32,615 bases of DNA. Origin: Chloroflexota bacterium (GTDB taxonomy: Bacteria; Chloroflexota; Chloroflexia; QHBQ01). The stretch covers positions 1-32,615 of the forward strand of contig JANXYP010000038.1 of the NCBI GenBank assembly GCA_025355955.1. The letters are read 5' to 3'. Shown here piece by piece: positions 1-8,320 of the stretch; position 1 is the first letter of the stretch; every line of letters begins with the position of its first letter. The notes under the pieces are model-generated. The model was not told the origin of the DNA. It worked only from the letters and a program-made list of their open reading frames with translations, and did not search any database. The position numbers and the translations under genes are program-made.

Positions 1-440
1 TTCTGCCCGAAGTAGGCGCGGGTGGGCTGCACGATATTGAACAGCTTGGCAACGATGGTGGCAACCCCACGAAAGTGACCGGGCCGAGCTGCGCCTTCCA
101 GCGGCCTGGTAATATCGCCGATGTCAATATAGGTCTGGAAACCGGCGGGGTAAAGCTCGGATGGAGGTGGGGCAAACACCGCACCGACGCTACAACAGCG
201 CAGCAGGCCGAGGTCGCGGGCGAGGTCGCGGGGGTAAGTCTTGAAGTCCTCGTTGGGGCCGAACTGGGTGGGGTTGACGAAGATACTAACCACATGAAGG
301 TCGTTCTCCTCAAGCGCCCGATCCACCAAGCTGAGGTGGCCTCCGTGCAAGTAACCCATTGTCGGCACGAAGCCAATCTCGAACTCGCCATACTCCTTAC
401 GCCATGCGCGCATCTCCGCAACGGTTTCTATAAGGTGCAT
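1..440 (-). CDS. panC: Pantoate--beta-alanine ligase PanC, N-terminal part (cut by window edge)
   Basis: PanC joins pantoate and beta-alanine with ATP in the cytoplasm, the last step of pantothenate synthesis. The gene is missing from the ORF track because it runs off the left edge. Reading the minus strand from ATG at 440 gives about 146 residues. These include [14 protein letters not shown] (ATP-binding HIGH-type motif; families usually have HEGH where this has HGGH), [13 protein letters not shown] (pantoate-binding region) and [19 protein letters not shown], all standard PanC blocks in the right order. About half of a normal 280-residue PanC is present. The start is set by GGAGGAATAG directly before the ATG. 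It lies downstream of panB on the same strand, so it is probably co-transcribed with it. Confidence 0.95.
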   Translation of the reverse strand, partial: MHLIETVAEMRAWRKEYGEFEIGFVPTMGYLHGGHLSLVDRALEENDLHVVSIFVNPTQFGPNEDFKTYPRDLARDLGLLRCCSVGAVFAPPPSELYPAGFQTYIDIGDITRPLEGAARPGHFRGVATIVAKLFNIVQPTRAYFGQ

Positions 441-462
441 CTATTCCTCCGGTCTTGGGATT

Positions 463-561
463 GCAGATTCGAGATTGCAGATTGCAGATTAGGTCATTTA
501 GCTGCGACAGACTAGAGATACTTTCTGATTTTAATCTGCAATCTCGAATCTGCAATCTGCA
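463..561. repeat. GATTGCA heptamer repeats in inverted arrangement between panB and panC
   Basis: The first block reads GATTGCA, GATTCGA, GATTGCA, GATTGCA, GATT. About 30 bp further on, the reverse complement appears (AATCTGCAATCTCGAATC and on). The two arms can pair into a long stem in the panB-panC intercistronic mRNA. The end of the second arm touches the panB stop codon. Heptamer arrays recur through the whole window. Confidence 0.85.
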
Positions 562-562
562 A

Positions 563-1399
563 TTATTCGAGTCCTTCCAACACACTATCATCCATCTTGA
601 ACGACTGCGCCTCGGTGGGGAAAGCGCCGGAACGCACATCGGCCAGATAATCGCGGGCAGCGGCGGCGATCAGGCTGCCCACCTGCGCGTACTGCCTGGC
701 GTGACGCGGCACGTAGTCGACGGTTAGGCCGATCACATCGTGGATAACCTGTACCTGGCCGTCGCAGCCCACGCCTGCGCCGATGCCAATAGTCGGGATG
801 GTCAGTTTGCGGCTAATCAGGGCAGCAAGCGGGCTGGGTACTGTCTCCAACACCAGGGCGAATGCGCCCGCCTGCTCCAACGCCAGCGCCTCGTCGAGCA
901 TCCGCTGGGCGGCGTTGTGGCTACGCCCCTGCACCTTGTAGCCGCCCAACTGATTGACCGATTGAGGGGTCAGCCCCAGATGGCCCATCACCGGGATGCC
1001 TGCAGCAGTCATACGTGCCACCGTCTCCACGATTTGGGGGCTACCGCCCTCTAGCTTGACCGCCTGGGCGTTGGCTTCGGTGAGGAAGCGGGCGGCATTA
1101 CGCATCGCCTCCTCCGCGTTCAACTGGTAGGTCATAAATGGCATATCGCCTACCAGCAGGGCGTGCTTTACCCCACGGGCAACGGCGGCAGTGTGGCGCA
1201 GCATATCGTCGAGGCTGACGTGCAGGGTGTCGGGATAGCCAAGCATCACCATCCCCAGCGAATCGCCCACCAGAATTATCGGCAGCCCCGCCTCATCCAC
1301 CAGCTTTGCAGTGGCATAATCATAGGCGGTGAGCATGGCGATCTTCTCGCCCTGCGCCTTCATCTCGCGCACATCGCTGATCGTAATTCGTTTATCCAT
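563..1399 (-). CDS. panB: 3-methyl-2-oxobutanoate hydroxymethyltransferase PanB
   Basis: PanB transfers a hydroxymethyl group from methylene-tetrahydrofolate to alpha-ketoisovalerate, giving ketopantoate, the first committed step to pantothenate. At 278 residues it is full length for the family. Recognisable blocks are ITISDVREMKAQGEKIAMLTAYD near residue 5, LVGDSLGMVMLGYPDTLHVS near 43 (Mg2+ and substrate loop), GDMPFMTY near 84, VKLEGG near 113, and GHLGLTPQSVNQLGGYKVQG near 138. The ATG at 1399 follows a GGAGGAGGA ribosome-binding stretch about 10 nt upstream. It lies between the DUF2520 dehydrogenase upstream and panC downstream on one strand, so the three probably form a pantothenate operon. 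Confidence 0.97.
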   Translation of the reverse strand: MDKRITISDVREMKAQGEKIAMLTAYDYATAKLVDEAGLPIILVGDSLGMVMLGYPDTLHVSLDDMLRHTAAVARGVKHALLVGDMPFMTYQLNAEEAMRNAARFLTEANAQAVKLEGGSPQIVETVARMTAAGIPVMGHLGLTPQSVNQLGGYKVQGRSHNAAQRMLDEALALEQAGAFALVLETVPSPLAALISRKLTIPTIGIGAGVGCDGQVQVIHDVIGLTVDYVPRHARQYAQVGSLIAAAARDYLADVRSGAFPTEAQSFKMDDSVLEGLE

Positions 1400-1436
1400 G
1401 TGCCTAAAGTCCTCCTCCGGCCCTTTTCAATTTTGA

Positions 1437-1459
1437 ATTATGAATGTTGAATGTTGAAT
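1437..1459. repeat. TGAATGT-type heptamer repeats upstream of panB
   Basis: Three near-copies of a TGAATGT/TGAATTA heptamer sit in the spacer between panB and the DUF2520 gene. A reverse-oriented relative (AAGATTC, TAATTC) lies at about 1500-1526 and runs into the 3' end of the DUF2520 gene. They resemble the other heptamer arrays of the window. Confidence 0.7.
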
Positions 1460-1518
1460 TGGCGGCGGGGCAGGCCTTGACACCCACCGTACCTAACTCA
1501 AGATTCATAATTCAAGAT

Positions 1519-2493
1519 TCAAAATTGTAACATCGCGGAGGCAATCGCCGCCTCATCGTACAGTTCGTCGCTGGTAGATGCGGGCGGCGCAGCGAACAGG
1601 GCGTGCAGCGCGTTCAACTTATCGGCATCCAGGCCCTTACCCTGGGCCAGCGGCAGGGTAAGCAGGCCGAGTTCGCGGTAGAGGCGAGCAACTGCTGGAT
1701 AAACCTGATCGAGCGCTTGCAGGTGGCGAGCGACCGTGCTGCTGTCGCCTCGGGCAATTGGGCCAGTCAAGGCGGTGGGCAGACCAAGACGTTCCAGGTT
1801 TTCGATGTTGCCGCGCAGCAACGGCAGCAGGGCAGCGAGGCCCGCTTCAGGGTCGATGCCGATCGCGGCGAGTAGTTGCGCGCCGATCGCGGCGAGGGTG
1901 ACGGAGTAGTTGGCGGCCAACACCGCAGCAGCGTGGTAAAGCGTCTTGTCCTGGGGGCGGAGCAGCATCGGTGTGCCGCCAATGTCCGCCGCAATGCGAG
2001 TGAGCGCGGGAACCAGGATGGCATCGCCTTCGATGGCAAAGCTACTGCCTGGCAGTCGCGCCAGCGCCAGTTCGATGCTGGCGAACGCCTGCAAGGGATG
2101 CAAACTGCCCACTAGCGCGCCGTGTTCGCGCACCCCGCTCAGTGCGGCGCTACTCAGCGCCCCGCTGGTATGCGCCACTGCCTTACCCAGCCCCAGCCCG
2201 GTCCGCCCGATGCTGCCCGCAAGCGGGGCGATCACGTCGTCGGGCGTGGTAATGAAGGTCAGGTCGGCGGCGGCAAACACCTCGGTCGGGCTGCCGCACA
2301 GCAGGTTCGGCTTGCCCAACGCTGCCGCCAGCGCGTCATAATGCTGACGGTGGCGACTGGCAATTGCCACAATGTTGTAGCCCGCCCGCTGCATCAGTAT
2401 CGCCAGGGCGCTGCCCACTCGCCCTGCACCGATGAAGCCAATCCGCCACTCGGCAACTGGTCGGTCCAGCCAGCCACAAGCCTCATTGTCCAT
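1519..2493 (-). CDS. Rossmann-fold / DUF2520 dehydrogenase, candidate ketopantoate reductase
   Basis: At 324 residues it has an N-terminal NAD(P)-binding Rossmann fold, RIGFIGAGRVGSALAILM near residue 17 (GxGxxG type), and a C-terminal helical part typical of DUF2520 proteins, with SLHPLQAF near residue 130 and a conserved-looking HAAAVLAANY near 187. It lies directly upstream of panB and panC on the same strand. No panE is visible. I infer that this protein may reduce ketopantoate to pantoate and complete the pathway; a reductase called PanG, encoded next to panB and panC in some bacteria, gives a precedent, but I could not test homology. The start at 2493 follows AAGGAGGAGCAGCGT, a strong ribosome-binding site. 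The C-terminal residues overlap a heptamer-like region. Confidence 0.8.
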   Translation of the reverse strand: MDNEACGWLDRPVAEWRIGFIGAGRVGSALAILMQRAGYNIVAIASRHRQHYDALAAALGKPNLLCGSPTEVFAAADLTFITTPDDVIAPLAGSIGRTGLGLGKAVAHTSGALSSAALSGVREHGALVGSLHPLQAFASIELALARLPGSSFAIEGDAILVPALTRIAADIGGTPMLLRPQDKTLYHAAAVLAANYSVTLAAIGAQLLAAIGIDPEAGLAALLPLLRGNIENLERLGLPTALTGPIARGDSSTVARHLQALDQVYPAVARLYRELGLLTLPLAQGKGLDADKLNALHALFAAPPASTSDELYDEAAIASAMLQF

Positions 2494-2617
2494 ACGCTGC
2501 TCCTCCTTGCCACTGGCGCAAGCGGCATGAGAGCTAGAGCATGGGACACGGCAGCTAACTGCGTCGTCGGCCTGGCTATAGCCATCTCAGGCGCAGCGCG
2601 CTCCAAGTGGATACCAA

Positions 2618-2647
2618 ATCATACCAAATAGCAAGAAGCACCTGCAA
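2618..2647 (-). promoter_or_regulatory. Putative sigma-70 type promoter for the DUF2520-panB-panC operon
   Basis: On the minus strand, TTGCAG (-35), an 18-bp spacer and TATGAT (-10) lie about 125 bp upstream of the DUF2520 start. The -35 match is moderate. Confidence 0.4.
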
Positions 2648-2683
2648 GATTGTGATTTAGTACACTTATTCGCCAGCCGCCGC

Positions 2684-2713
2684 TTGCATAAAGCAGCTTG
2701 TTTGTGATACAAT
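2684..2713 (+). promoter_or_regulatory. Putative promoter for the lipoprotein gene
   Basis: TTGCAT, an 18-bp spacer and TACAAT lie about 95 bp before the GTG start of the lipoprotein gene. The -10 is good and the -35 weak. The rest of the divergent intergenic region 2494-2808 shows only a duplicated ATACCAAAT word. Confidence 0.4.
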
Positions 2714-2808
2714 CCCCTTGAACCAGAAGTTCCTAAAGATGGGAATAGATAGCGGTTCCGATTTGAGTAACGTTCGTTTCCACCTAACAGATAAGGAGAG
2801 TTCTTCAA

Positions 2809-4638
2809 GTGAAGCAAAGAAACAGATTTATAGCCATCGGGTCAGTCTTGGTCCTCAGCGTGATCCTCGCAGCCTGTGGCGGGGATAACCCTACTGCTGT
2901 ACCCGCACCCACCAACACCACAGTCGCGCAGGTGGCTGCGTCCACCGATACGACTGCTGCAGTCACTCCGGGTGCTAGCGGAGCGAACGCGACCATGGTG
3001 ATAACCACAACCGCCGCTCCGGCCATGGCTATGACGGTGACAACCACCGAGGGTGGCACGGCTAAGGTGCTGGGCGATACCGGCTTCCGTGCCGCCGCCA
3101 ATGGCTTCAGCTTCAGAAACTTCGGCAATCAGTATCCCAACACCCCTGGCACCTTTACTGTGGATGCCGCCCGTAAGCTGCTCGGTGATGCCGCCATCTG
3201 CGCCAACGTCAGTGGCGACACTTGCACTCCCTCGCCCGCCGCCACGCAGTGGATTGACCAGATGAACAAAGGTATCAATGGCGGCCACTGCGAAGGATTT
3301 GCCGTCGCCAGCATGGAGATATATAAGGGGATCTCTAAGTCTAGCGATTTCGGTGCAGCCAGCGTTGCCGACCTGAAGTTGGATCCCACCGACCCGAACA
3401 GCAACCCCAAGTTGCTGGCGCTAATCGCCAACGGCTGGACGCTGCAAACCCTTCAGCCGGTGCAACCCACCCGCATCGGCAGCATGAACCAGACTCCGAA
3501 CCAGATCCTCGACCAGATTATCGCCTCGATGCAGAACGGCGCGCCCGACCCGCTCATTATCGCCTTCTGGAAGCCTGGCTACAAAGAGGGTCATGCCGTG
3601 ACCCCGATTTGGGCTGAGGATAAGGGTAATGGCGTTGTCTGGCTGCATATCTACGACAACAACTACCCTGCGGAGGACAAGTACATCATATTCGACCGCA
3701 ACACCCAAACCTGGACTTACTCCACTGCTGCCGACCCAACCAAGGATGCCAGCGCCTATATCGGTGATGCCACCACCTTCACGCTGGGGGTTGCGCCACT
3801 TTCCTCCCGCACCAAGCCGCCGGTCTGCCCATTCTGCAAGAATGGCAGCGGCAGCGGCCTCTTCAGCCCCCTCGCCGACGGGCAGCAACAGGAGCAGGTG
3901 ATGGTTGACGGCAGCGCCCAGATGCTCTTCACCGACAAGGCTGGTCACAAGTTCGGCTACGACAATGGCAAGATGGTCAGCGACATCTCCGGCGCTAGCA
4001 TGACCTACCTCCCTGGCGGCCTGGGTCACGATCATGGCCCTATTTATGACCTTCCAGAAGGCGCGGACTACCAGGCTACGCTCGAAGGCAGCGTCGTCAC
4101 CGGCACCAATAGCGTCATCACCGGCACCGGCAGCGTAACCGGCACCGGCAGCGATGAGGTTGCTATGTTCGGCCAGGGCGAGGCGGTAGACATCGCGGGT
4201 ATCAAGCTGGGCGCAGGCGCGAACGACAGCCTCAGCATCAGCGGCGACGGCCAGAAGATCAGCTATAAGCCCGGTGAGGCGGAGACCCCCGAAGTGAAGA
4301 TTGCCAACAACGATGGCAGCAAGGACTACGGCTTCGACCTGACCGGCATCAACTTCACCCCTGGCGAAGAGGTTGACTTCTCCGTAGACGACGCTACCGG
4401 CAAGCTGGCGATCAAGGATATCAGCGGCAGCCCCGATATGTACACTCTCAGCTTCACCGAGACCGATGCCAGTGGCACACACAAGTACAAGCACGCTGAC
4501 ATTCCGTTGAACCCCGGCGACACCGAGTTCGTAGACTTCGGCACCTGGAAGGATGGTGACGCGGTCAACATCGGGGTCGACCAGGGCAGCAACGGCACCA
4601 TTGACCAGACCCTGAGCGAGAGCGACCAGCAGCCATAA
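2809..4638 (+). CDS. Secreted lipoprotein with papain/transglutaminase-like catalytic signature
   Basis: 609 residues from a GTG start preceded by AAGGAGAG. The N-terminus is a lipoprotein signal: basic start, hydrophobic core and lipobox ILAAC with Cys at residue 23, so the protein should be anchored on the outer face of a membrane. A Thr/Ala-rich stalk (about 30-80) follows. Residues about 155-275 hold GGHCEGFAVAS, then KEGHAVTPIW, then HIYDNNYP: a Cys, His, Asp/Asn order like papain-fold cysteine peptidases and transglutaminase-like proteins. CPFCKNG near 345 adds a CxxC pair. The C-terminal third is Gly/Thr-rich and beta-like (VTGTNSVITGTGSV and after). A broken paralogue lies 400 bp downstream. 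The family is not named here; the enzymatic role is inferred from the residue pattern only. Confidence 0.8.
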   Translation: MKQRNRFIAIGSVLVLSVILAACGGDNPTAVPAPTNTTVAQVAASTDTTAAVTPGASGANATMVITTTAAPAMAMTVTTTEGGTAKVLGDTGFRAAANGFSFRNFGNQYPNTPGTFTVDAARKLLGDAAICANVSGDTCTPSPAATQWIDQMNKGINGGHCEGFAVASMEIYKGISKSSDFGAASVADLKLDPTDPNSNPKLLALIANGWTLQTLQPVQPTRIGSMNQTPNQILDQIIASMQNGAPDPLIIAFWKPGYKEGHAVTPIWAEDKGNGVVWLHIYDNNYPAEDKYIIFDRNTQTWTYSTAADPTKDASAYIGDATTFTLGVAPLSSRTKPPVCPFCKNGSGSGLFSPLADGQQQEQVMVDGSAQMLFTDKAGHKFGYDNGKMVSDISGASMTYLPGGLGHDHGPIYDLPEGADYQATLEGSVVTGTNSVITGTGSVTGTGSDEVAMFGQGEAVDIAGIKLGAGANDSLSISGDGQKISYKPGEAETPEVKIANNDGSKDYGFDLTGINFTPGEEVDFSVDDATGKLAIKDISGSPDMYTLSFTETDASGTHKYKHADIPLNPGDTEFVDFGTWKDGDAVNIGVDQGSNGTIDQTLSESDQQP

Positions 4639-4678
4639 AGCAGCCGAAGTCGCAAGGGCAAGTTGCAGGGTACAAGTG

Positions 4679-4709
4679 TGGGGCGCACGGTTGTGCGCCC
4701 CATCTCTTT
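4679..4709 (+). terminator. Rho-independent terminator after the lipoprotein gene
   Basis: A perfect 10-bp stem TGGGGCGCAC / GTGCGCCCCA with a GGTT loop is followed by the T-rich TCTCTTTG, 40 bp after the lipoprotein stop codon. Confidence 0.8.
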
Positions 4710-4856
4710 GCCACAATACATCTCTGGTAGGAGGTGTACTCAACCCTGATCCAACCTTACCAGAACCTTACCAAACATTGCTGAGGCGGTGAAACTGGGT
4801 GAAACTTTAAGGATGATCACACGTATTTGTATTGCTTGCGGCTAGCTAGCTATGTT

Positions 4857-4950
4857 ATACCAATTAGCCGTGGTGCCGATATAATTTCTGTAGTGGCGAA
4901 CCGTTGTTCGCCCTGGCCCAATTTATACTATCTGCTCGGCTAATTGGTAT
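4857..4950. mobile_element. MITE-like element, family A copy 1 (94 bp)
   Basis: Perfect 14-bp terminal inverted repeats ATACCAATTAGCCG and CGGCTAATTGGTAT enclose 66 bp. The centre has the palindrome GGCGAACCGTTGTTCGCC. There is no coding capacity. A degenerate copy of exactly the same length lies at 26054-26147 and a longer copy at 27949-28104. It sits in the upstream region of the broken lipoprotein paralogue. Confidence 0.8.
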
Positions 4951-5035
4951 TACAATCGCGCTGTGAGCATCCAGCTCCTAGCTCTATGCTTAATATTCAG
5001 AGCTTCTCAGACTAAACCAAAGGAGAACAAGTAAA

Positions 5036-5397
5036 GTGAAGAAGGAACGCAGATTTCTGTCAGTGTGTGCGGTACTTATATTGGTGACGCGCTGGTTGCC
5101 AACCATGAGCCAATCTACTATCTACCCTCCAGTGGCGATTACAGCATTGACATCACCAGCAGCAACCTGAATGGGCAGGACACTGAAGAACTGGCGCTGT
5201 TCGGCCAGGGCATGGCTGCCGATGTGTCCAACATCAAGCTCGACAGGGGCATGGACGACCAACTCAGCCTGTCTGGTGGTCAGAAACTGGGCTTCAAGGC
5301 GGGCGAGGCGGAATCTCCTGACATCAAGCTGGCGGTAGAGGCGGGCGGCAAGGACTACCAGGTGGACATCATTGCTGGCGATTTAGTCGCTTCGAGA
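5036..5397 (+). pseudogene. Broken paralogue of the upstream lipoprotein (internal deletion plus frameshift)
   Basis: An AAGGAGAACAAG ribosome-binding region and a GTG AAG start like those of the intact gene at 2809 begin a signal-peptide-like reading (VKKERRFLSVCAVLILV). The frame then breaks. From about 5083, in another frame, HEPIYYLPSSGDYSID and LALFGQGMAADVSNIKLD match the intact protein's HGPIYDLPEGADYQAT and VAMFGQGEAVDIAGIKLG, and the match continues to KDYQVDI. The Cys-His catalytic region and the lipobox Cys are lost. The 3' end is cut by a short inverted-repeat element at 5398. I read this as a tandem duplicate that lost its middle. The ORF track entry 5065-5622 is the surviving fragment with unrelated sequence at its end. 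Confidence 0.85.
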
Positions 5398-5482
5398 CTG
5401 TCTGATAACTCAGTTTACTGTGCTTGGCAGCAGGGCGAACGTCAATGCGCCCCTACGGGTATATCCACTAGTTTTCAGACAG
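5398..5482. mobile_element. MITE-like element, family B (85 bp)
   Basis: Terminal inverted repeats CTGTCTGATAACT and AGTTTTCAGACAG (one mismatch) flank a core with the GGGCGAAC...GCGCCCCTACG motif also seen in other small elements here. It sits exactly at the point where homology between the lipoprotein paralogue and its parent ends, so it probably inserted into the gene or marks the deletion edge. Confidence 0.65.
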
Positions 5483-5501
5483 CTTCTTCAAGGGGGTTGG
5501 T

Positions 5502-6908
5502 CTACTCTGCTATCAAGGTAGAACGGTCAGGTGCATCTACGCCCACCGCCGCAAGCCTTACCACGCGATTACGTAGTGCTTCAGCAGTTAGCAGTCGTCG
5601 TGGTAGTTCGAGCTGGCGATAGATATCGATTGCCTTTTCCAAAGCCTCTCTGGCTGCGGCATAACTCTGCGGATCAGCGGCATCCCGGGCTCGGTTCAGC
5701 AGCATTGTAGCGTAATCCTCCAGCGTGGCCGCCAGTTCATAAGGAGTGAGGTTGACGTAGCTATTAATCAAAAGTTGGAAGTGAACAGCAGCCTCATCCC
5801 ATTCGCCCAGCGCGGTGTACAACAATGCCAACGCCTGGCTGATCAAGGTATCCTCCTCGCCCGCTTCGCCCAAGCGCCGCCAGATATCTTTCAGCCATTG
5901 CAGGTGACGAAGGATCGAGGTTCGCTCCTTGCGGGTGATGTAATATACTGCCATTTGCAAGGCAAACTCGCTCTTCCACATGGGGTCGCTGAGGTAGGAG
6001 TTGAGGCTACGCAGTGCCTGGATATACCAGGCATCAGGGTCGTTCGCGTTACGCACCAGGTCAATCAGATTGCTTGCAACTGCGCCTTCGGCGACGCGAT
6101 CACCAGTGCGCTGCACCAACTCGTACGCCTCGCGCAGGTAGATCTCCGCCCTGGCGAAGTCGCCATATGTGGCATAAGCCCCCGCCGCCTCGGCGGTTAC
6201 TCTGCAGCGAACCTCCAGGTTTGTAACCTGCTCACGTATAGCCAGTGCTTTATCAGCATAGTCCAGCGCCAGGCTATAAGGGCCGTAGTAGCGGTGCAGC
6301 CAGATCAGCGGGCGATAAGCCGCCGCCAGGTCGTTAGGATCGCCACTCTTCTTGGCATCAGTCAACCCACGGCTGTAGAAATCGGTGGCGGTCTCGATAT
6401 CGTTGCGTAGCACGTAGATGTTGCCAATATTGCCGAGCGCCTTGGTGGTCACGTTGTATGCTCCAATCGCTAGCGCCACTTCGATGCTGCGCTGGTAGTA
6501 GGCAATCGCTTCATCCAATTGTGCCTCATAATAGACGATGTTGCCCAGCTTGTTCAGCACATCGGCGAACAATGCCCGCCCGCCCAGGTGTTGCTCCAGG
6601 CTATTTTGCGCCAGCAGCAACTCCGCTTTCGCCTCCTTAATCATTCCCTTGTTATAGTAGATACAGCCCTGCAACCAGAAGGCCCGAGCATTAAACAGAT
6701 ACTTTTCGCGCTCTTCATTGGTTAGCGCCAGTATCTCATTGTCGGCTTGGGTCACGTTCGCACTGGCGTGTTCATAGTTGGAGCGATTGACATTTGCTTC
6801 GGCACGATCGAGATATAGCTTTGCCCGTGGCGCACGCAGTGACGCACCGCAGCTTACACAGACAAGCGCGATCTCACGGTTTCGCGTGTTACAATTGAAG
6901 CATTTCAT
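5502..6908 (-). CDS. Zinc-ribbon TPR repeat protein
   Basis: 468 residues. The N-terminus MKCFNCNTRNREIALVCVSC has two CxxC pairs spaced like a zinc ribbon. The rest is helical repeat sequence: several TPR-like units are visible (for example NKLGNIVYYEAQLDEAIAYYQRS near 116, and KALGNIGNIYVLRNDIETATDFY near 155). TPR solenoids bind proteins; the partner is unknown. No strong Shine-Dalgarno precedes the ATG at 6908, but CxxC begins at residue 3, which supports it. A fragment homologous to residues about 310-400 lies just upstream at 7066-7320, so the gene seems to have been tandemly duplicated. Related TPR proteins occur at 22117 and 28793 but are not close copies. Confidence 0.85.
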   Translation of the reverse strand: MKCFNCNTRNREIALVCVSCGASLRAPRAKLYLDRAEANVNRSNYEHASANVTQADNEILALTNEEREKYLFNARAFWLQGCIYYNKGMIKEAKAELLLAQNSLEQHLGGRALFADVLNKLGNIVYYEAQLDEAIAYYQRSIEVALAIGAYNVTTKALGNIGNIYVLRNDIETATDFYSRGLTDAKKSGDPNDLAAAYRPLIWLHRYYGPYSLALDYADKALAIREQVTNLEVRCRVTAEAAGAYATYGDFARAEIYLREAYELVQRTGDRVAEGAVASNLIDLVRNANDPDAWYIQALRSLNSYLSDPMWKSEFALQMAVYYITRKERTSILRHLQWLKDIWRRLGEAGEEDTLISQALALLYTALGEWDEAAVHFQLLINSYVNLTPYELAATLEDYATMLLNRARDAADPQSYAAAREALEKAIDIYRQLELPRRLLTAEALRNRVVRLAAVGVDAPDRSTLIAE

Positions 6909-7065
6909 TGAAGTTCAATCCGTAAGGGTCAAGGGGATTACAGCAAAGGGCGCTGGGCGTGGGCAGTGAGGAGGGGCTGATGATGATAGGCTTTGCTGAA
7001 CCCTGGGTATAAACTATCCCACTAATATTATAACACATTGTACCCAAACCAGTTAGGCTTATAGC

Positions 7066-7320
7066 TGACAATTTATGATGCAACATCGCGCCATATTCCT
7101 GCTGTATAATCGCTTCATCATAAGGATAGAGCTTGCCGCTCTGGAGCGCCAACCTGAAGTGGTCAGTTGCTGCCTCATCTTCGCCGAGCGCCTTGTACAG
7201 CAAAGCATAGGTGTGTTCAATCTCCGCTGCGTCTTCTGTGTCCGAAGCGCCGAGCAGATTCTCTCTAACCCATAGGAACGGTGGTACCGTGGTCAGGTGA
7301 GCGAAGAAGTAGGCAGTAGA
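7066..7320 (-). pseudogene. Remnant of a second zinc-ribbon/TPR gene
   Basis: Within the ORF track entry 6889-7560 only this part looks like protein: GASDTEDAAEIEHTYALLYK and ALGEDEAATDHFRL. It parallels LGEAGEEDTLISQALALLYT and ALGEWDEAAVHFQL of the intact gene just downstream. N-terminal zinc ribbon and most repeats are gone, and an inverted-repeat element (7339-7462) abuts the truncated 5' side. The long ORF around it is a chance run-through of the element and spacer DNA. Confidence 0.75.
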
Positions 7321-7338
7321 CCAGCTACTCATGCTTAG

Positions 7339-7462
7339 TATTACAGCCTCAGTTGGCATATTTGCGCCAGATTGGTGTAGGGGCGAATCGCATACGCCCT
7401 GCCGCCCAGTGTCCAAGCCAATCGTAACTACCGCATCTTGACTAGGAACTGAGGCTGTAATA
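7339..7462. mobile_element. MITE-like element, family C (124 bp)
   Basis: Perfect 16-bp terminal inverted repeats TATTACAGCCTCAGTT / AACTGAGGCTGTAATA. The centre has GTAGGGGCGAATCG...CGCCCTG, the same core type as families A and B, although the ends differ. No coding capacity. Confidence 0.75.
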
Positions 7463-7562
7463 TTAGGGCGCAGCTCATAGCATTGCGATCGCGCATCCGG
7501 GTGAGTGCCACCCACCCCTACGACAGTTGTGCATGGCAATTTGATGAACTGCACCCACATTC

Positions 7563-7592
7563 TTGCCTAATATGCTAATATGCTGGTATAAT
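7563..7592 (+). promoter_or_regulatory. Putative promoter for the 7676 gene
   Basis: TTGCCT, an 18-bp spacer and a perfect TATAAT lie about 85 bp before the ATG. Confidence 0.55.
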
Positions 7593-7675
7593 AACATCGC
7601 TAACAACCTCGCCAATGATAATCCAAATATCCATATCGTCTAGTATGATCTTTCCGAAGGAAAGGAATAAACTTT

Positions 7676-8068
7676 ATGTTTGATTTCGATGACAACCCGC
7701 GCCCACGCCGCCAGGTAGAGGATGATATTGCCGATGATCGCGCTATGCGTGGCGCAGAGCGACTCAAGCAGGTGGCAGTCTACTACTATCCCCATCAGCT
7801 GATCCCTCTTGATGAGCAACTATCAAAGATCAACAGCAAGACCCGCGCATACGATGGGCTGAAGATCAATCGTAGCACCTACCTGCGCGTCTGCGGTGAG
7901 GTGATGATGGAGTTGATGAACGACCCTGATTTCGCCAAACCGCTGCTCGAACGTCTCTACGAGGAGAAGGAGCTGGCCCAACGCTTGAGGGATAAGTTGC
8001 ATGACCTGCTCGACTTGCAGAAAGCCTACAAGGATGGTCAGCTTGTGCCAAAGCTGGGCGAACTTTGA
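7676..8068 (+). CDS. Small acidic/basic coiled-coil-like protein of unknown function
   Basis: 130 residues, with no family I can name. The N-terminus is charged (FDFDDNPRPRRQVEDD). The middle has VYYYPHQLIPLDEQLSKINSK, and residues about 85-125 are a Leu/Glu/Lys/Arg-rich helix (LLERLYEEKELAQRLRDKLH) likely to form a coiled coil. There is no signal peptide or membrane segment. The ATG follows AAGGAAAGG. It is a single-gene transcription unit with its own promoter (7563-7592) and strong terminator (8094-8135), which supports it being real. Confidence 0.8.
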   Translation: MFDFDDNPRPRRQVEDDIADDRAMRGAERLKQVAVYYYPHQLIPLDEQLSKINSKTRAYDGLKINRSTYLRVCGEVMMELMNDPDFAKPLLERLYEEKELAQRLRDKLHDLLDLQKAYKDGQLVPKLGEL

Positions 8069-8093
8069 TGCCACCTGGTCGTGAGTGGATTAT

Positions 8094-8135
8094 CGGATGG
8101 GCGCGAATATATCACGCCCATCCGTTTTGTTTTTT
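8094..8135 (+). terminator. Rho-independent terminator after the 7676 gene
   Basis: Stem CGGATGGGCG / CGCCCATCCG with an 11-nt loop, followed by TTTTGTTTTTT. Confidence 0.92.
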
Positions 8136-8320
8136 AGCATCCCGCTAGCGGTTTGGTATAAGCTCCACGAAGCACACTTGTGTGTCACTTACAGTTTATT
8201 AGTGTATTAGTACATGGGCATAACATTAAGCCAGCATTGAATGGGGGATGCTCCAGCAGCGTGTTACGTTCGCGCTTGTGGAAGATTAACCGCGTCAATG
8301 TTCGATGCGCTATCATGCTC

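Noticed and set aside
397-639. 80-aa minus-strand ORF between panB and panC
   Set aside because: It translates the heptamer inverted repeat and overlaps both pan genes in another frame.
3421-4743. 440-aa minus-strand ORF opposite the lipoprotein gene
   Set aside because: Its sequence is an antisense shadow (Val/Ala/Gly-rich without motifs), while the plus strand has a signal peptide, ribosome-binding site, promoter and terminator.
6889-7560. 223-aa ORF as an intact gene
   Set aside because: It runs through an inverted-repeat element and spacer; only a TPR fragment in the middle resembles protein.
8137-8320. Small plus-strand ORF 8180-8362
   Set aside because: It contains the promoter of the next gene and has no ribosome-binding site or motif.
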